NCBI GenBank assembly: GCA_963848495.1
Contig: CAWKDV010000004.1
Location: 1,984,001-2,048,000, forward strand
DNA from: JAICJR01 sp963848495
Lineage (GTDB): Bacteria > Actinomycetota > Thermoleophilia > Solirubrobacterales > Thermoleophilaceae
Length of the DNA: 64,000 nt
Direction: 5' to 3'
The notes under the pieces were generated by a model. It ran no database searches and was not told the origin of the DNA. It was given only the letters and a program-made list of their open reading frames with translations. Both the position numbers and the translations under genes were made by a program. Positions 7,650 through 15,594 of this stretch are shown here, piece by piece (position 1 is the first letter of the stretch; each line of letters opens with the position of its first letter).

Positions 7650-9038
7650 ATGAGCCAAAGCCTCGAAGACCTGCTCGCCGGCACCGACCCGGTGACGCTG
7701 CTGCGCAACTCGCAGGCGGGACCCAACGTCTACCCCGGCGTGCCGGCCGAGTTCACCAACTGGCGCGACGAGCAGCAGGCCTGGCAGCACACCTGCGTGC
7801 TCTTCAACCAGTCGTACCACATGGCCGACCTCGCGGTTGAGGGGCCGGACGCGCTCAGGCTTCTGTCGCACCTGGGCGTCAACACGTTCGACAACTTCGC
7901 GGTCGACAAGGCCAAGCAGTTCGTGCCCTGCACGCCGGATGGCTACGTGATCGGAGACGTGATCCTGTTCCACCTCGCTGAGCAGGAGTTCAACCTCGTG
8001 GGGCGCGCTCCAGTGCTGAATTGGGTCAGCTACCACGCCGAGACCGGCGGCTACGACGTGCGCGTGGAGCTCGACCAGCGCTCGGCGCTGCGCAGCGACG
8101 GGCGGCGCAAGTCCTACCGCTTCCAGGTCCAGGGCCCCAACGCGATGCAGGTGATCGAGAAGCTGCTCGGACAGGCGCCGCCGGAGCTCAAGTTCTTCAA
8201 CCTGAGGGGCGTCGAGATCGCGGGCGTGCAGGTGCGGGCGCTGCGCCACGGCATGGCCGGCCAGCCCGGCTGGGAGCTGTTCGGCCCCTGGGACGATGGC
8301 GAGGCCGTGCGCGAGGCGATCGTCACCGCCGGCGAGGAGTTCGGCCTGCGGCAGGTCGGCGGCCGCGCCTACTCGTCGAACGCGCTCGAGTCGGGCTGGG
8401 TCCCCTCGCCGCTGCCCGCTGTATACACGGGCGAGGCGCTGCGGCCGTACCGCGAGTGGCTGCCCGCGAAGGGCTACGAGGGAGCGGCCTCGATCGGCGG
8501 GAGCTTCTACTCCGGCGACATCGAGGACTACTACTTCACCCCCTGGGACCTCGGCTACGGACACCTGGTGAAGTTCGATCACGACTTCATCGGCCGTGAG
8601 GCGCTCGAGCGCAGGGCCGGCGACGAGCACCGGCACAAGGTCACGCTGGCGCTGAACGACGACGACGTGACCGACACGATCGGGACGATGTTCCAGAAGA
8701 GCGACCGGGCCAAGTTCATCGACTGGCCGTCGGCGGTCTATGCGATGCACCCGTTCGACAAGGTGATGGCGAACGGCGAGGTCATCGGCGTCTCCACCTG
8801 GGTCGGCTACACGGCGAACGAGGGCAAGATGCTCACGCTCGCCATCGTCGATGCCGAGTACGCCGAGCCCGGCACGGAGGTCGTGTTCGTGTGGGGCGAG
8901 GAGGACGGCGGCTCGCGGAAGCCCACCGTCGAGCCCCACGTGCAGCGCGAGCTCCGCGCGATCGTCAGCCCGGTGCCGTACGTCGAGGCCGTGCGCAGCC
9001 AGTACGCGCCCGGAAGCTGGCGCGAGGTGCGCGCCTAG
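7650..9038 (+). CDS. Aminomethyltransferase-fold protein, LigM/vanillate O-demethylase-like
   Basis: 462 residues of the GcvT/DmdA/LigM superfamily, enzymes that move a methyl or methylene group to tetrahydrofolate. The start ATG 7650 has a strong ribosome site (AAGGAGG ~10 nt upstream). The N-terminus NVYPGVPAEFTNWRDEQQAW and CVLFNQSYHMADLAVEGPDA resemble LigM-type aromatic O-demethylases more than glycine-cleavage T proteins, which are ~365 residues. The C-terminal barrel contains GVSTWVGYTANEGKMLTLAI. No other glycine-cleavage genes are near, which supports an O-demethylase role; the aromatic substrate is inferred only from the family. Confidence 0.8.
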   Translation: MSQSLEDLLAGTDPVTLLRNSQAGPNVYPGVPAEFTNWRDEQQAWQHTCVLFNQSYHMADLAVEGPDALRLLSHLGVNTFDNFAVDKAKQFVPCTPDGYVIGDVILFHLAEQEFNLVGRAPVLNWVSYHAETGGYDVRVELDQRSALRSDGRRKSYRFQVQGPNAMQVIEKLLGQAPPELKFFNLRGVEIAGVQVRALRHGMAGQPGWELFGPWDDGEAVREAIVTAGEEFGLRQVGGRAYSSNALESGWVPSPLPAVYTGEALRPYREWLPAKGYEGAASIGGSFYSGDIEDYYFTPWDLGYGHLVKFDHDFIGREALERRAGDEHRHKVTLALNDDDVTDTIGTMFQKSDRAKFIDWPSAVYAMHPFDKVMANGEVIGVSTWVGYTANEGKMLTLAIVDAEYAEPGTEVVFVWGEEDGGSRKPTVEPHVQRELRAIVSPVPYVEAVRSQYAPGSWREVRA

Positions 9039-9610
9039 GCGGGACCGACCGGTTCCTCGGGCGTGTCCGGAGGCGGATCTGTGCGCGGGAAGGTCGGCTC
9101 CGTGCGCGCCCGATGGCGCCGCCAGAGCACGTAGCCCCCGACCACGAGGGCCGCCGCTCCGCAGCCGATCAGGAGCCAGCCCCACCACTCCAGGCCGCCG
9201 CTGGACCCGCCGCCGGAGTCGCCGCCGCTCGTCGTCGAGTTGGGCTTGACCACCGCGACCTTGGCCACGCCGTGGCTGCTGCGCTCGGTCACCGTCTGGG
9301 ACTCGGTCGCGGTGAGGGTCTTCGACTTCGTGGTCGTGACCGCCTTCGCCGAGCTCGTCACGGTCTTGGTGGTCGCGGTCTTGGTCGACTGCGACGTGGT
9401 GGCGGCTGTGGTCGCGGGGGCCGAGGTGGCGGTGGCCGTCGCGGCCGCGGCGGTCGTCCGTTCCGCCGTCGTGCGCGTCGCCTGGGCGGTGGCGGACGAT
9501 GCCGCCGCCTTGACCTTCTGCGCCACCGTGCCCGCGCCGCCGGAGCCGCAGGAGGTGAGCCCCAGGAGGACGACGATCGCGGCGGCGAGCGCGGGACCCA
9601 CTTTGATCAT
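9035..9610 (-). CDS. Putative lipoprotein with Thr/Ala-rich stalk and C-terminal membrane anchor
   Basis: 191 residues from ATG 9610. The N-terminus MIKVGPALAAAIVVLLGLTSC is a lipoprotein signal with lipobox L-T-S-C. A low-complexity Thr/Ser/Ala region of about 100 residues follows (TTAERTTAAAATATATSAPA). Near residue 145 is a helix WWGWLLIGCGAAALVVGGYV, followed by a basic/Pro-rich cytoplasmic-type tail. The overall plan is a surface stalk held at both ends. No catalytic motif is visible. Its last 4 nt overlap the stop of the convergent demethylase-like gene. Confidence 0.65.
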   Translation of the reverse strand: MIKVGPALAAAIVVLLGLTSCGSGGAGTVAQKVKAAASSATAQATRTTAERTTAAAATATATSAPATTAATTSQSTKTATTKTVTSSAKAVTTTKSKTLTATESQTVTERSSHGVAKVAVVKPNSTTSGGDSGGGSSGGLEWWGWLLIGCGAAALVVGGYVLWRRHRARTEPTFPRTDPPPDTPEEPVGPA

Positions 9611-9672
9611 GGAGCCGACGGTAGATCCCCCCGGCTGCCTGAGCATCGCCCGAAGTGGGTGACGCGGCGCCG

Positions 9673-10266
9673 TCAGCGGCCCGTCTCGATCTCCCCCTCG
9701 ACGAACAGCGCCGTCGTGGCTTCCCTCCATCGCTCGATCTGCCGCTTGGTGAGAAACGGCTTCCGCAGTGTCCGGCTCACGCCCGGCTCCATGATCACCG
9801 TCCCGAGGTTGATCAGCACGGTGTGGAGGGCCGCCCACTCGAGATCGAGGTCGGCTCGCAGCATCCCCATCTGCTGGAGCTCGGCGAGCTGGCCGCGGCA
9901 GAGCTGGGTGAGCGTGTCGAAGATCGCCAGCGCGGCCTCGTCGCGTTCTGCCACACCGCGGGCGACGTACTGCAGCGCGGTGAAGTGATCGGCCACGAGG
10001 GCGGTGAGTCGCCGCGAGAGGTCCTCGATGATGTCGCCCTCCACCTGGCGCACCTCCAGCGCCGCCCGCGCAACCTGGGTGACGTGCTCGTCGACGGCCG
10101 CCCGCAGCGCCGCCTTCGAGCGGAAGTAGTGCTGCACCAGGCCGGGCGACACGCCGGCGGCCGCCGCGACGTCGCGGATCGACGTCCCCTTCACCCCGTC
10201 GCGCGCGAAAAGCTCCAGCGCGGCGCTCCGGATGCGATCGTGAGGAGGTGGTTGAGATGCTGACAA
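9673..10266 (-). CDS. TetR/AcrR family transcriptional regulator
   Basis: 197 residues from TTG 10266. The N-terminal HTH is typical: DRIRSAALELFARDGVKGTS, IRDVAAAAGVSPGLVQHYFR, SKAALRAAVDEHV. The C-terminal ligand domain is helical. The frame stays open upstream, but the TTG was preferred because the only longer start would run across the divergent gene and the operator. Two ATAC-N4-GTAT half-palindromes lie between this start and the divergent ATG 10298, so autoregulation and control of the neighbour are likely. Confidence 0.85.
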   Translation of the reverse strand: MSASQPPPHDRIRSAALELFARDGVKGTSIRDVAAAAGVSPGLVQHYFRSKAALRAAVDEHVTQVARAALEVRQVEGDIIEDLSRRLTALVADHFTALQYVARGVAERDEAALAIFDTLTQLCRGQLAELQQMGMLRADLDLEWAALHTVLINLGTVIMEPGVSRTLRKPFLTKRQIERWREATTALFVEGEIETGR

Positions 10267-10299
10267 TACGGTTGTATCGGACTTACGATACGATTGTAT
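10266..10299. promoter_or_regulatory. Paired ATAC-N4-GTAT operator for the divergent TetR gene
   Basis: On the minus strand the sequence holds ATACAATCGTAT (10288-10299) and ATACAACCGTAT (10266-10277), two imperfect 12-bp palindromes whose centres are 22 bp apart. Together they also form a larger inverted repeat around GACTTA. Such spacing suits two TetR dimers. The site touches both start codons, so both transcripts may be leaderless or start just upstream. Confidence 0.7.
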
Positions 10300-10717
10300 G
10301 GCTGTGTCGTTCAGGTGGAACGCGATCTGGAAGCAGGGCTCGCCGGAGCCGTTCCCGGGCCCCGTCCACGTGAGCATGAACGACTACCTGATCCACCGGT
10401 TGCGCGACATCCCCCGCGTGGCGCGCGCGGGCCTCCGCCTGCGCCGGCAGTGGCCTGAGACGGACGGCGCGCTCGGCCTCTGGTTCGCGAGCTTCAGGGC
10501 CGGGCGGCGCCAGGTCTCGGTCTCCGTCTGGCGAGACTCGGAGGATCTGCGCCGCTTCGTCCGCTCGGCGGAGCACCTGAGGATCATGCGCGAGTTCAGG
10601 GACACCGGCGCGCTCCACACCAACGCATGGACCGCGGAGCGGTTCGACCGCGAGCTGATCTGGACGCAGGCGACCGATCGGTTGGCTGGGCGCGTCGACG
10701 GCGTGGCCCACCACTAG
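10298..10717 (+). CDS. Hypothetical protein, DUF3291/monooxygenase-like fold, TetR-controlled
   Basis: 139 residues from ATG 10298. It contains ALGLWFASFRAGRRQVSVSV and WRDSEDLRRFVRSAEHLRIM, a pattern seen in small ferredoxin-like-fold proteins of the DUF3291/antibiotic-monooxygenase type; the resemblance is weak. There is no signal peptide or membrane segment. It diverges from the TetR gene across the shared operator, so it is the most likely target. Function unknown; a small-molecule-handling role is a guess from context. Confidence 0.7.
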   Translation: MAVSFRWNAIWKQGSPEPFPGPVHVSMNDYLIHRLRDIPRVARAGLRLRRQWPETDGALGLWFASFRAGRRQVSVSVWRDSEDLRRFVRSAEHLRIMREFRDTGALHTNAWTAERFDRELIWTQATDRLAGRVDGVAHH

Positions 10718-10730
10718 CAATTGCGCGAAG

Positions 10731-11168
10731 ATGGTCACGGTCGATTCGCAGCTAGAGCGAGAGCGAGAGCGCATGAGCGAGAGCGACAGGACCGGCGCCA
10801 CCCAGCTCAAGGAGCTTATGAGGAGGGTGCTCGAGTCGGACGCGTCGGAGGAGTTCGAGCACTTCATTGTGCGGCGGATCGCGCTCGCGGCCCTGGCGCC
10901 GCGCGCGGGCGACGCCGTGCTCGAGGGTGTCGACGAATCGCCCGACGGAGGCGCGGCCATGGTCGACGCCTACCTGCTCGGCCTCCCCGAGGAGGAGCGC
11001 GACCAGCTCCTTGGGCGGGCGAGCGCAGAGGCGGGCCGCCGGCTGCACGCCGCGGCGATCGCCCTGCTCGAAGCGGTGGACGCCGCGCGGCTCTCCCTCG
11101 AGCTCACGCCCGAGATGGTGGCCGTGGCGGCGGTGACCGAGCTGGGCGACTCGCTCCCCGAGCGATGA
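10731..11168 (+). CDS. Hypothetical helical protein
   Basis: 145 residues from ATG 10731, or 131 from ATG 10773 after an Arg/Glu-rich lead. The remainder is acidic and helical, with LKELMRRVLESDASEEFEHF, LLGLPEEERDQLLGRASAEA and a C-terminal TPEMVAVAAVTELGD. Codon usage matches real genes, with strong third-position G/C, and the two alternative frames do not read as proteins. It starts 13 nt after the previous stop and may be co-transcribed with it. Not recognised. Confidence 0.6.
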   Translation: MVTVDSQLERERERMSESDRTGATQLKELMRRVLESDASEEFEHFIVRRIALAALAPRAGDAVLEGVDESPDGGAAMVDAYLLGLPEEERDQLLGRASAEAGRRLHAAAIALLEAVDAARLSLELTPEMVAVAAVTELGDSLPER

Positions 11169-11253
11169 CTGCCGTTGCGCCCGATTACCTCATATGACGC
11201 ATTCCGGCGATGTTCGTTCGCACCCGCCCATCTAGTCTCGGGCGGGACCAAGG

Positions 11254-12600
11254 ATGGACGGCTCGCTTCCTCACGGCGTACGGCGCCGAGACAGTGCCCT
11301 TCGCGCGCTCCTGGAGGGGCTGCCTGACGCAGTCGTGGCCGCTCGCCGCGACGGCCTGATCGACTTCGTCAACGCGCGCGCGGGCGAGATGTTCGGCTAC
11401 CGGCCGGAGGAGCTCGTGGGCCGGCACATCGCGCTTCTGTGGCCGGAGTCCGTGCGAGACGCCTACACGCGCAACATGGAGGCTCAGTTCGCGGCGGGTG
11501 GCTCGCTGCGCTTCACCCGGCTGGCCGAGGGGCTGCGGCAGGATGGGCGCGAGTTCCTCGGCGAGATGAGCTGGGGAATAGTCGAGACCGCGGAGCAGCC
11601 GCTCATGCTCGCCGTGGGCCGCGACATCACCGAGCGCCTGGCGATGGAGACTCGCCTGCGCCGCCACTCGGCGGAGAACGCCGTGCTGGCGTCGCTGGGC
11701 GAACGGGCGATCGCCGGCATCGACCCGATCGAGCTGGCCCCCGAGCTCGTGGAGGCGGTCGGCCAGACGATGGAGGCGGCGGTCGCCGTGCTGTTCGAGC
11801 TCGCGGGCGGCGAGGATGAGCTGCGGGTCGCCGCGATCTGGATCGACGCCGCCGACAGCCCGGTCGTCTCCGGGCGCCATGCCCGGGCCGCGCTCGATTC
11901 GGAGCACACGGTCGACCTCGCCGAGGGCCGGCCGGGCCAGGAAGGGTTCCGCAGCGGGCTGGCGGTGCCGGTGCGCACCCCCGACGAGAGCTTCGGCGTC
12001 CTCTGCGTCTACTCGCTCGCAGCCGATGCGTTCGACGAGGACGACAGCGGCTTCCTGGGCGCGGTGACCAACGTGCTCGCCAGCGCGATCAGCCGCCGCC
12101 GGATGGAGGAGCGCATCCAGCATCAGGCGCTCCACGACCCGCTCACGGGACTGGCCAACCGGACGCTGTGCCACGACCGGCTGGCCCAGGCCCTCGCCCG
12201 GTCGAAGCGCTCGGGCAAGACGGTCGGCGTCTTCTTCCTGGACCTCGATCGCTTCAAGGAGGTCAACGACCGCTACGGGCACGGCGCGGGTGACGCGGTG
12301 CTGGTCGTCGTGGCTCACGAACTCGAGCAGGCGGTGCGGCCGAGCGACACGGTTGGGCGCTTCGGCGGCGACGAGTTCCTGGTCGTCTGCGAGGACATCG
12401 GCGAACAGCTGGCGCTGGCGCTCCGGGACCGCCTCCGCGCCGCCGCACGGGTACCCGTGGAGGCGGCGGGAGCGGTGCACCAGCTGTCGGCGAGCGTCGG
12501 CTTCGCGCTCAGCGACGAAATCGGCCTCGACCCGGACGAGCTGATCAGGGCGGCCGACCAGGCCGTCTACCGCGCGAAGCAGACCGTCAGCGAACGCTGA
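11254..12600 (+). CDS. PAS-GAF-GGDEF diguanylate cyclase
   Basis: 448 residues. A PAS domain spans ~12-125 (LPDAVVAARRDGLIDFVNAR, then GYRPEELVGRHIALLWPES). A GAF domain spans ~140-275. The GGDEF domain spans ~285-445, with catalytic RFGGDEF (Gly371 onward) and a product-inhibition I-site RPSD five residues upstream, so an active, feedback-controlled c-di-GMP synthase is expected. No membrane segment, so it senses cytosolic cues. It stands alone; the stop is inside a short inverted repeat shared with the convergent reductase gene. Confidence 0.93.
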   Translation: MDGSLPHGVRRRDSALRALLEGLPDAVVAARRDGLIDFVNARAGEMFGYRPEELVGRHIALLWPESVRDAYTRNMEAQFAAGGSLRFTRLAEGLRQDGREFLGEMSWGIVETAEQPLMLAVGRDITERLAMETRLRRHSAENAVLASLGERAIAGIDPIELAPELVEAVGQTMEAAVAVLFELAGGEDELRVAAIWIDAADSPVVSGRHARAALDSEHTVDLAEGRPGQEGFRSGLAVPVRTPDESFGVLCVYSLAADAFDEDDSGFLGAVTNVLASAISRRRMEERIQHQALHDPLTGLANRTLCHDRLAQALARSKRSGKTVGVFFLDLDRFKEVNDRYGHGAGDAVLVVVAHELEQAVRPSDTVGRFGGDEFLVVCEDIGEQLALALRDRLRAAARVPVEAAGAVHQLSASVGFALSDEIGLDPDELIRAADQAVYRAKQTVSER

Positions 12601-12617
12601 GGGCGGCCATGCCTCAG
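12597..12617. terminator. Short inverted repeat between convergent stops
   Basis: CTGAGG (12597-12602) and CCTCAG (12612-12617) flank a 9-nt loop. Each arm contains the stop codon of one of the two convergent genes. With only 6 bp of stem and no T-tract, it is a weak bidirectional terminator candidate. Confidence 0.35.
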
Positions 12618-13162
12618 GGCTGCGGGCGGTAGCCCAGGTAGACCACGCCGTTCTCGTACGCCTGGCTGGCGGCGAGCGAGAGCTTGAGGGACGGGCCGCC
12701 GTCGGGGAACAGCCGCGGGCCGGCGCCGCGCGTCAGCGGGTAGACCAACAGGTGCAGCCCGTCGACCAGGCCGTCGGCGAGCAGCCCTCGCACCAGCGTG
12801 CCGCTGCCGCTCACGTAGATGTCGCCGTCGACCTCTGCCTTGAGACGGCTGATCGTCTCGGGGTCGTACGGGCCGACGATCTCGGAGTTCCTCCAGGTCG
12901 CATCCGTGCGCGTGCCGGAGACGACGTACTTCATCGTGTCGTTGAAGAACGGCGCGCCCGGATCGTCCTCGACGGTGCGCGTCGACCACGCGGGCTCGAA
13001 CATCTCGTAGGTCGTACGCCCGAGCAGGATCGCGCGGCTGCGCCCGGTCACAGCGGCGAGCGTCTCTCCCATCTGCGGGTCGAAGCCGTAGTCGAACGTC
13101 CAGGTCGGCGCGTCGATCACGCCGTCGAGGCTCATGAACTCGTGTACATGGATTTCGCCCAT
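12614..13162 (-). CDS. Dihydrofolate reductase family protein (RibD C-terminal-like)
   Basis: 182 residues, typical of the stand-alone RibD_C/YwjB-like group: HEFMSLDGVIDAPTW at the N-terminus, AILLGRTTYEMFEPAW, DIYVSGSGTLVRGLL and LLVYPLTRGAGPRLF. These are NADPH-binding reductase-fold proteins whose substrates are mostly unknown. ATG 13162 has a strong Shine-Dalgarno (GGAGGTAGGAG) and a -10-like TATACG about 25 nt upstream. That 12-base element recurs upstream of the VOC gene at 31752-32183. Confidence 0.9.
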   Translation of the reverse strand: MGEIHVHEFMSLDGVIDAPTWTFDYGFDPQMGETLAAVTGRSRAILLGRTTYEMFEPAWSTRTVEDDPGAPFFNDTMKYVVSGTRTDATWRNSEIVGPYDPETISRLKAEVDGDIYVSGSGTLVRGLLADGLVDGLHLLVYPLTRGAGPRLFPDGGPSLKLSLAASQAYENGVVYLGYRPQP

Positions 13163-13187
13163 CTCCTACCTCCGTGTCGATGTCTGC

Positions 13188-13199
13188 CGTATAGACCGC
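13188..13199 (-). promoter_or_regulatory. Promoter-like 12-mer upstream of the DHFR-family gene
   Basis: Read on the minus strand, GCGGTCTATACG puts a -10-like TATACG about 25 nt before ATG 13162. The same 12-mer occurs at 32275-32286, and ATCGATG lies ~20 nt further upstream in both places. This suggests a shared promoter class. Confidence 0.45.
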
Positions 13200-13241
13200 G
13201 CGCGCTGCGCGGACTCATCGATGCGGCGATGGGCCTGCGTT

Positions 13242-13484
13242 TTAGGCCGCTGATCGATCCGCGCCTCGCAGGAGGTCTGCCACGACCTCGTGAGGCGTCT
13301 TCCCGCGTGCCTGAGCGATCCGCTCGAGGCGCCGTGCATCTTCGCCCTCGACGCTGACCAGAATCCGAAGCGTGGCGGTCGGATCGCCTTCGTGCCACTC
13401 GACGTACTCCGACTTGATCGTCGCAATCACGGCGTCAAAGTCTCCCGGCTGCGGATCGTCGGATGTCCAGGGGTCAGGGTTCAA
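13242..13484 (-). CDS. Small hypothetical protein
   Basis: 80 residues from TTG 13484. The N-terminal half is acidic and aromatic (DAVIATIKSEYVEWHEGD). The C-terminal half reads EDARRLERIAQARGKTPHEV followed by VADLLRGADRS, similar to the helical part of ribbon-helix-helix antitoxin-like proteins, with a preceding strand TATLRILVSVEG. A DNA-binding antitoxin role is possible but no toxin partner is clear. The stop of a short upstream frame overlaps the start (TTGA). Confidence 0.5.
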   Translation of the reverse strand: MNPDPWTSDDPQPGDFDAVIATIKSEYVEWHEGDPTATLRILVSVEGEDARRLERIAQARGKTPHEVVADLLRGADRSAA

Positions 13485-13598
13485 GACTGTCTCGCGAGAA
13501 GGTTACGCTCAGCGTCCTTCGAGGCCCAACCGGTCAAGGAGCTGATGCACGACATCGGCCATCGGCCGTCGAGCTGGGAGCCGATCGAGGTGAAGCGC

Positions 13599-13904
13599 TC
13601 AGCTCTGCGGCGACTCAAGCGAAACGAGCAGGATTTCGCTGCGCATCGCCTCGGTGAGCTCGTGAATGACTGTGCTCGCCAGCTCGAGGTCGGATGCAGG
13701 CCGCTCACCCACCACGGGCGCGGACACGTCTGCAACCAGCCCGTGGAGGACCACCTCGATGGGCAGCGCGCCGAGATCCGAGAGGCCGGCGGCGTGGAAC
13801 GTCTCCATGTGCTCGATGATCCGCCGGAGCACGCCGGCGCAGTCCAGGAGGTTGTCGACCAGCGAGTAGAGGGCCGGGTTGTGAGAGTCAGAGTGTTTGG
13901 TCAT
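13599..13904 (-). CDS. Hypothetical protein, helical
   Basis: 101 residues from ATG 13904 with no recognised domain. The sequence is helix-forming: ALYSLVDNLLDCAGVLRRII, then VVLHGLVADVSA and ASTVIHELTEAMRSEILLVS. In the same frame after its stop, about 30 further codons (ending MADVVHQLLDRLGLEGR) stay protein-like up to ~13513. This may be a short second gene or the remains of a longer C-terminus. It diverges from the pyrophosphatase at 13969. Confidence 0.5.
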   Translation of the reverse strand: MTKHSDSHNPALYSLVDNLLDCAGVLRRIIEHMETFHAAGLSDLGALPIEVVLHGLVADVSAPVVGERPASDLELASTVIHELTEAMRSEILLVSLESPQS

Positions 13905-13968
13905 GGCCCCTTAAGGGCCGCGCCATCCTTTCTCGCCCCCTCGCCGCCCTGCAAGCTACGCTGCCGCC

Positions 13969-15585
13969 GTGCCGGTGATCTATGTCACGGGCCATCGCAA
14001 CCCGGACACCGACTCGATCGCGGCGGCGATCGGCTACGCGGAGCTGAAGGGGCGCGTGGACCCGGGTACGGAGTACGTGCCCGTGCGCCTCGGCGAGGTG
14101 AACGAGCAGACGCGCTGGGCGCTCGAGCAGAGCGGCGCGCCGCAGCCCGAGTACCTTCCGCACGTGTTCCTGCGCGTCCGTGACGTGATGCGCACCAAGT
14201 TCCCCACGGCCGGTGTGGACCAGCCGGTCCGCGCGGTGGGCCTGGCGATGGCGGCGGGCCTCCTCGACTTCATGCCGGTCGTGGACGAGGACGGCGCCCT
14301 CGCCGGGGTGATGACCGAGCGCGCGCTGGCGCGCCGCTACATCCGCGAGTCGCGCGAGGTGTCGAGCCTCGTCGACGCGCCGACCAGCGTGAGCGCCGTG
14401 GTGAGCGTGCTGGAGGGCAGGCAGGTGGCGGGCGAGGACCGCGAGGTCGCCGGGCGCGTGTGGGCCCAGTCGATGGATGCGGCCTCGAAGAGCCGCATCG
14501 CCGAGGGCGACGTGGTGGTGGTCGGCGATCGCGCCGATGCCCAGCGGCTGGCCATCGAGAAGGGCGTCGCGCTCCTGATCACGAGCAACTGGAGCGTGCC
14601 GGACGACGAGATCCTGGCGCTGGCCGAGGAACGCGGAACCGCCGTGGTGTCCTCGCCGCTCGACACCTATGTCTCCGCGCGAATGGTCACGCTCGCCGCG
14701 CCCTGTCGCGGGCTGATGGACCCGGAGCCGCTCACCGTCGGTCCCGACGACCTCGTGGCCGACATCTCCGAGGAGGTGAAGGACGTCCACTACCGCGCCG
14801 CGGTGGCCGTCGACGCAGCCCGGCGGCCGATCGGCCTCGTGACGCGCTCCGCCCTGGTGAGCCCGCAGCCGCGCCGCGTGCTGCTCGTGGACCACGCCGA
14901 GGCGGCCCAGAGCGTGCGCGGAGTGGAGGAGGCCGAGATCGTCGAGATCCTCGACCACCACCACATCGGCTCGATCGAGACCCGCATCCCGGTGACCGCC
15001 ACCTTCGACCCGGTCGGCTCGACCGCAACGCTCGTGATCCAGCGCTTCCGCCAGAACGGCCTCGAGCCGAGCCGCCCCACCGCGCTGATGCTGCTCGCGG
15101 CGGTGCTGTCCGACACGGTGCTGCTGCGCTCCCCCACCACGACCGAGCGCGATCGCTCCGCGGTGGACTACTTCGAGCGCGCGCTCGGCATCGACGCCAC
15201 CGAGTTCGGCCGCCGCATGTTCGAGGAGAGCTCCGACACCTCCGGGATCTCCGCCGACCAGCTCGTTACGCGCGACGTCAAGGAGTACCAGGCGGGCGGG
15301 CAGCTGATCGGGATCGCCCAGGTCGAGACCGTCGGCAGCGGGCTGCTCGAGCGCAAGGACGAACTGGTGGCCGCGATGGCCGCCGAGCGCGAGCGCCGCG
15401 GCTACCCCTTCTACGCGCTGATGGTCACCGACATCCTGAGCGAGGGCACGCAGCTTCTGGTCGCCGGCGACAAGTCGGCCGTGGAGCGCGCGATGGGCGA
15501 GCGCATGACCGACGGCATGATCGCGCTGCCCGGGGTGATCAGCCGCAAGAAGCAGGTCGCGCCGCGGCTGCTCGCGGCCTTCTGA
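13969..15585 (+). CDS. Manganese-dependent inorganic pyrophosphatase, family II with CBS insert
   Basis: 538 residues from GTG 13969. Hydrolyses pyrophosphate to phosphate in the cytosol. The DHH domain opens with VTGHRNPDTDSIAAAIGYAE, carrying the metal-binding His and Asp. An inserted regulatory part (~70-300) contains CBS motifs (DFMPVVDEDGALAGVMTERA; RAAVAVDAARRPIGLVTRSA) and a DRTGG-like segment. DHH resumes with EILDHHHIGSIETRI, and the DHHA2 domain closes it (VISRKKQVAPRLLAAF). CBS-containing versions are regulated by adenine nucleotides in characterised homologues. It converges with the truncated sigma-factor gene. Confidence 0.92.
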   Translation: MPVIYVTGHRNPDTDSIAAAIGYAELKGRVDPGTEYVPVRLGEVNEQTRWALEQSGAPQPEYLPHVFLRVRDVMRTKFPTAGVDQPVRAVGLAMAAGLLDFMPVVDEDGALAGVMTERALARRYIRESREVSSLVDAPTSVSAVVSVLEGRQVAGEDREVAGRVWAQSMDAASKSRIAEGDVVVVGDRADAQRLAIEKGVALLITSNWSVPDDEILALAEERGTAVVSSPLDTYVSARMVTLAAPCRGLMDPEPLTVGPDDLVADISEEVKDVHYRAAVAVDAARRPIGLVTRSALVSPQPRRVLLVDHAEAAQSVRGVEEAEIVEILDHHHIGSIETRIPVTATFDPVGSTATLVIQRFRQNGLEPSRPTALMLLAAVLSDTVLLRSPTTTERDRSAVDYFERALGIDATEFGRRMFEESSDTSGISADQLVTRDVKEYQAGGQLIGIAQVETVGSGLLERKDELVAAMAAERERRGYPFYALMVTDILSEGTQLLVAGDKSAVERAMGERMTDGMIALPGVISRKKQVAPRLLAAF

Positions 15586-15594
15586 GCCGGCCGG

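Noticed and set aside
11185..12480. Open frame of 431 codons opposite the diguanylate cyclase
   Set aside because: Shadow of a high-GC coding strand; no motif.
13505..13598. Possible short gene ending MADVVHQLLDRLGLEGR
   Set aside because: Only about 17-30 codons; kept as a note on the 13599-13904 entry rather than a gene.
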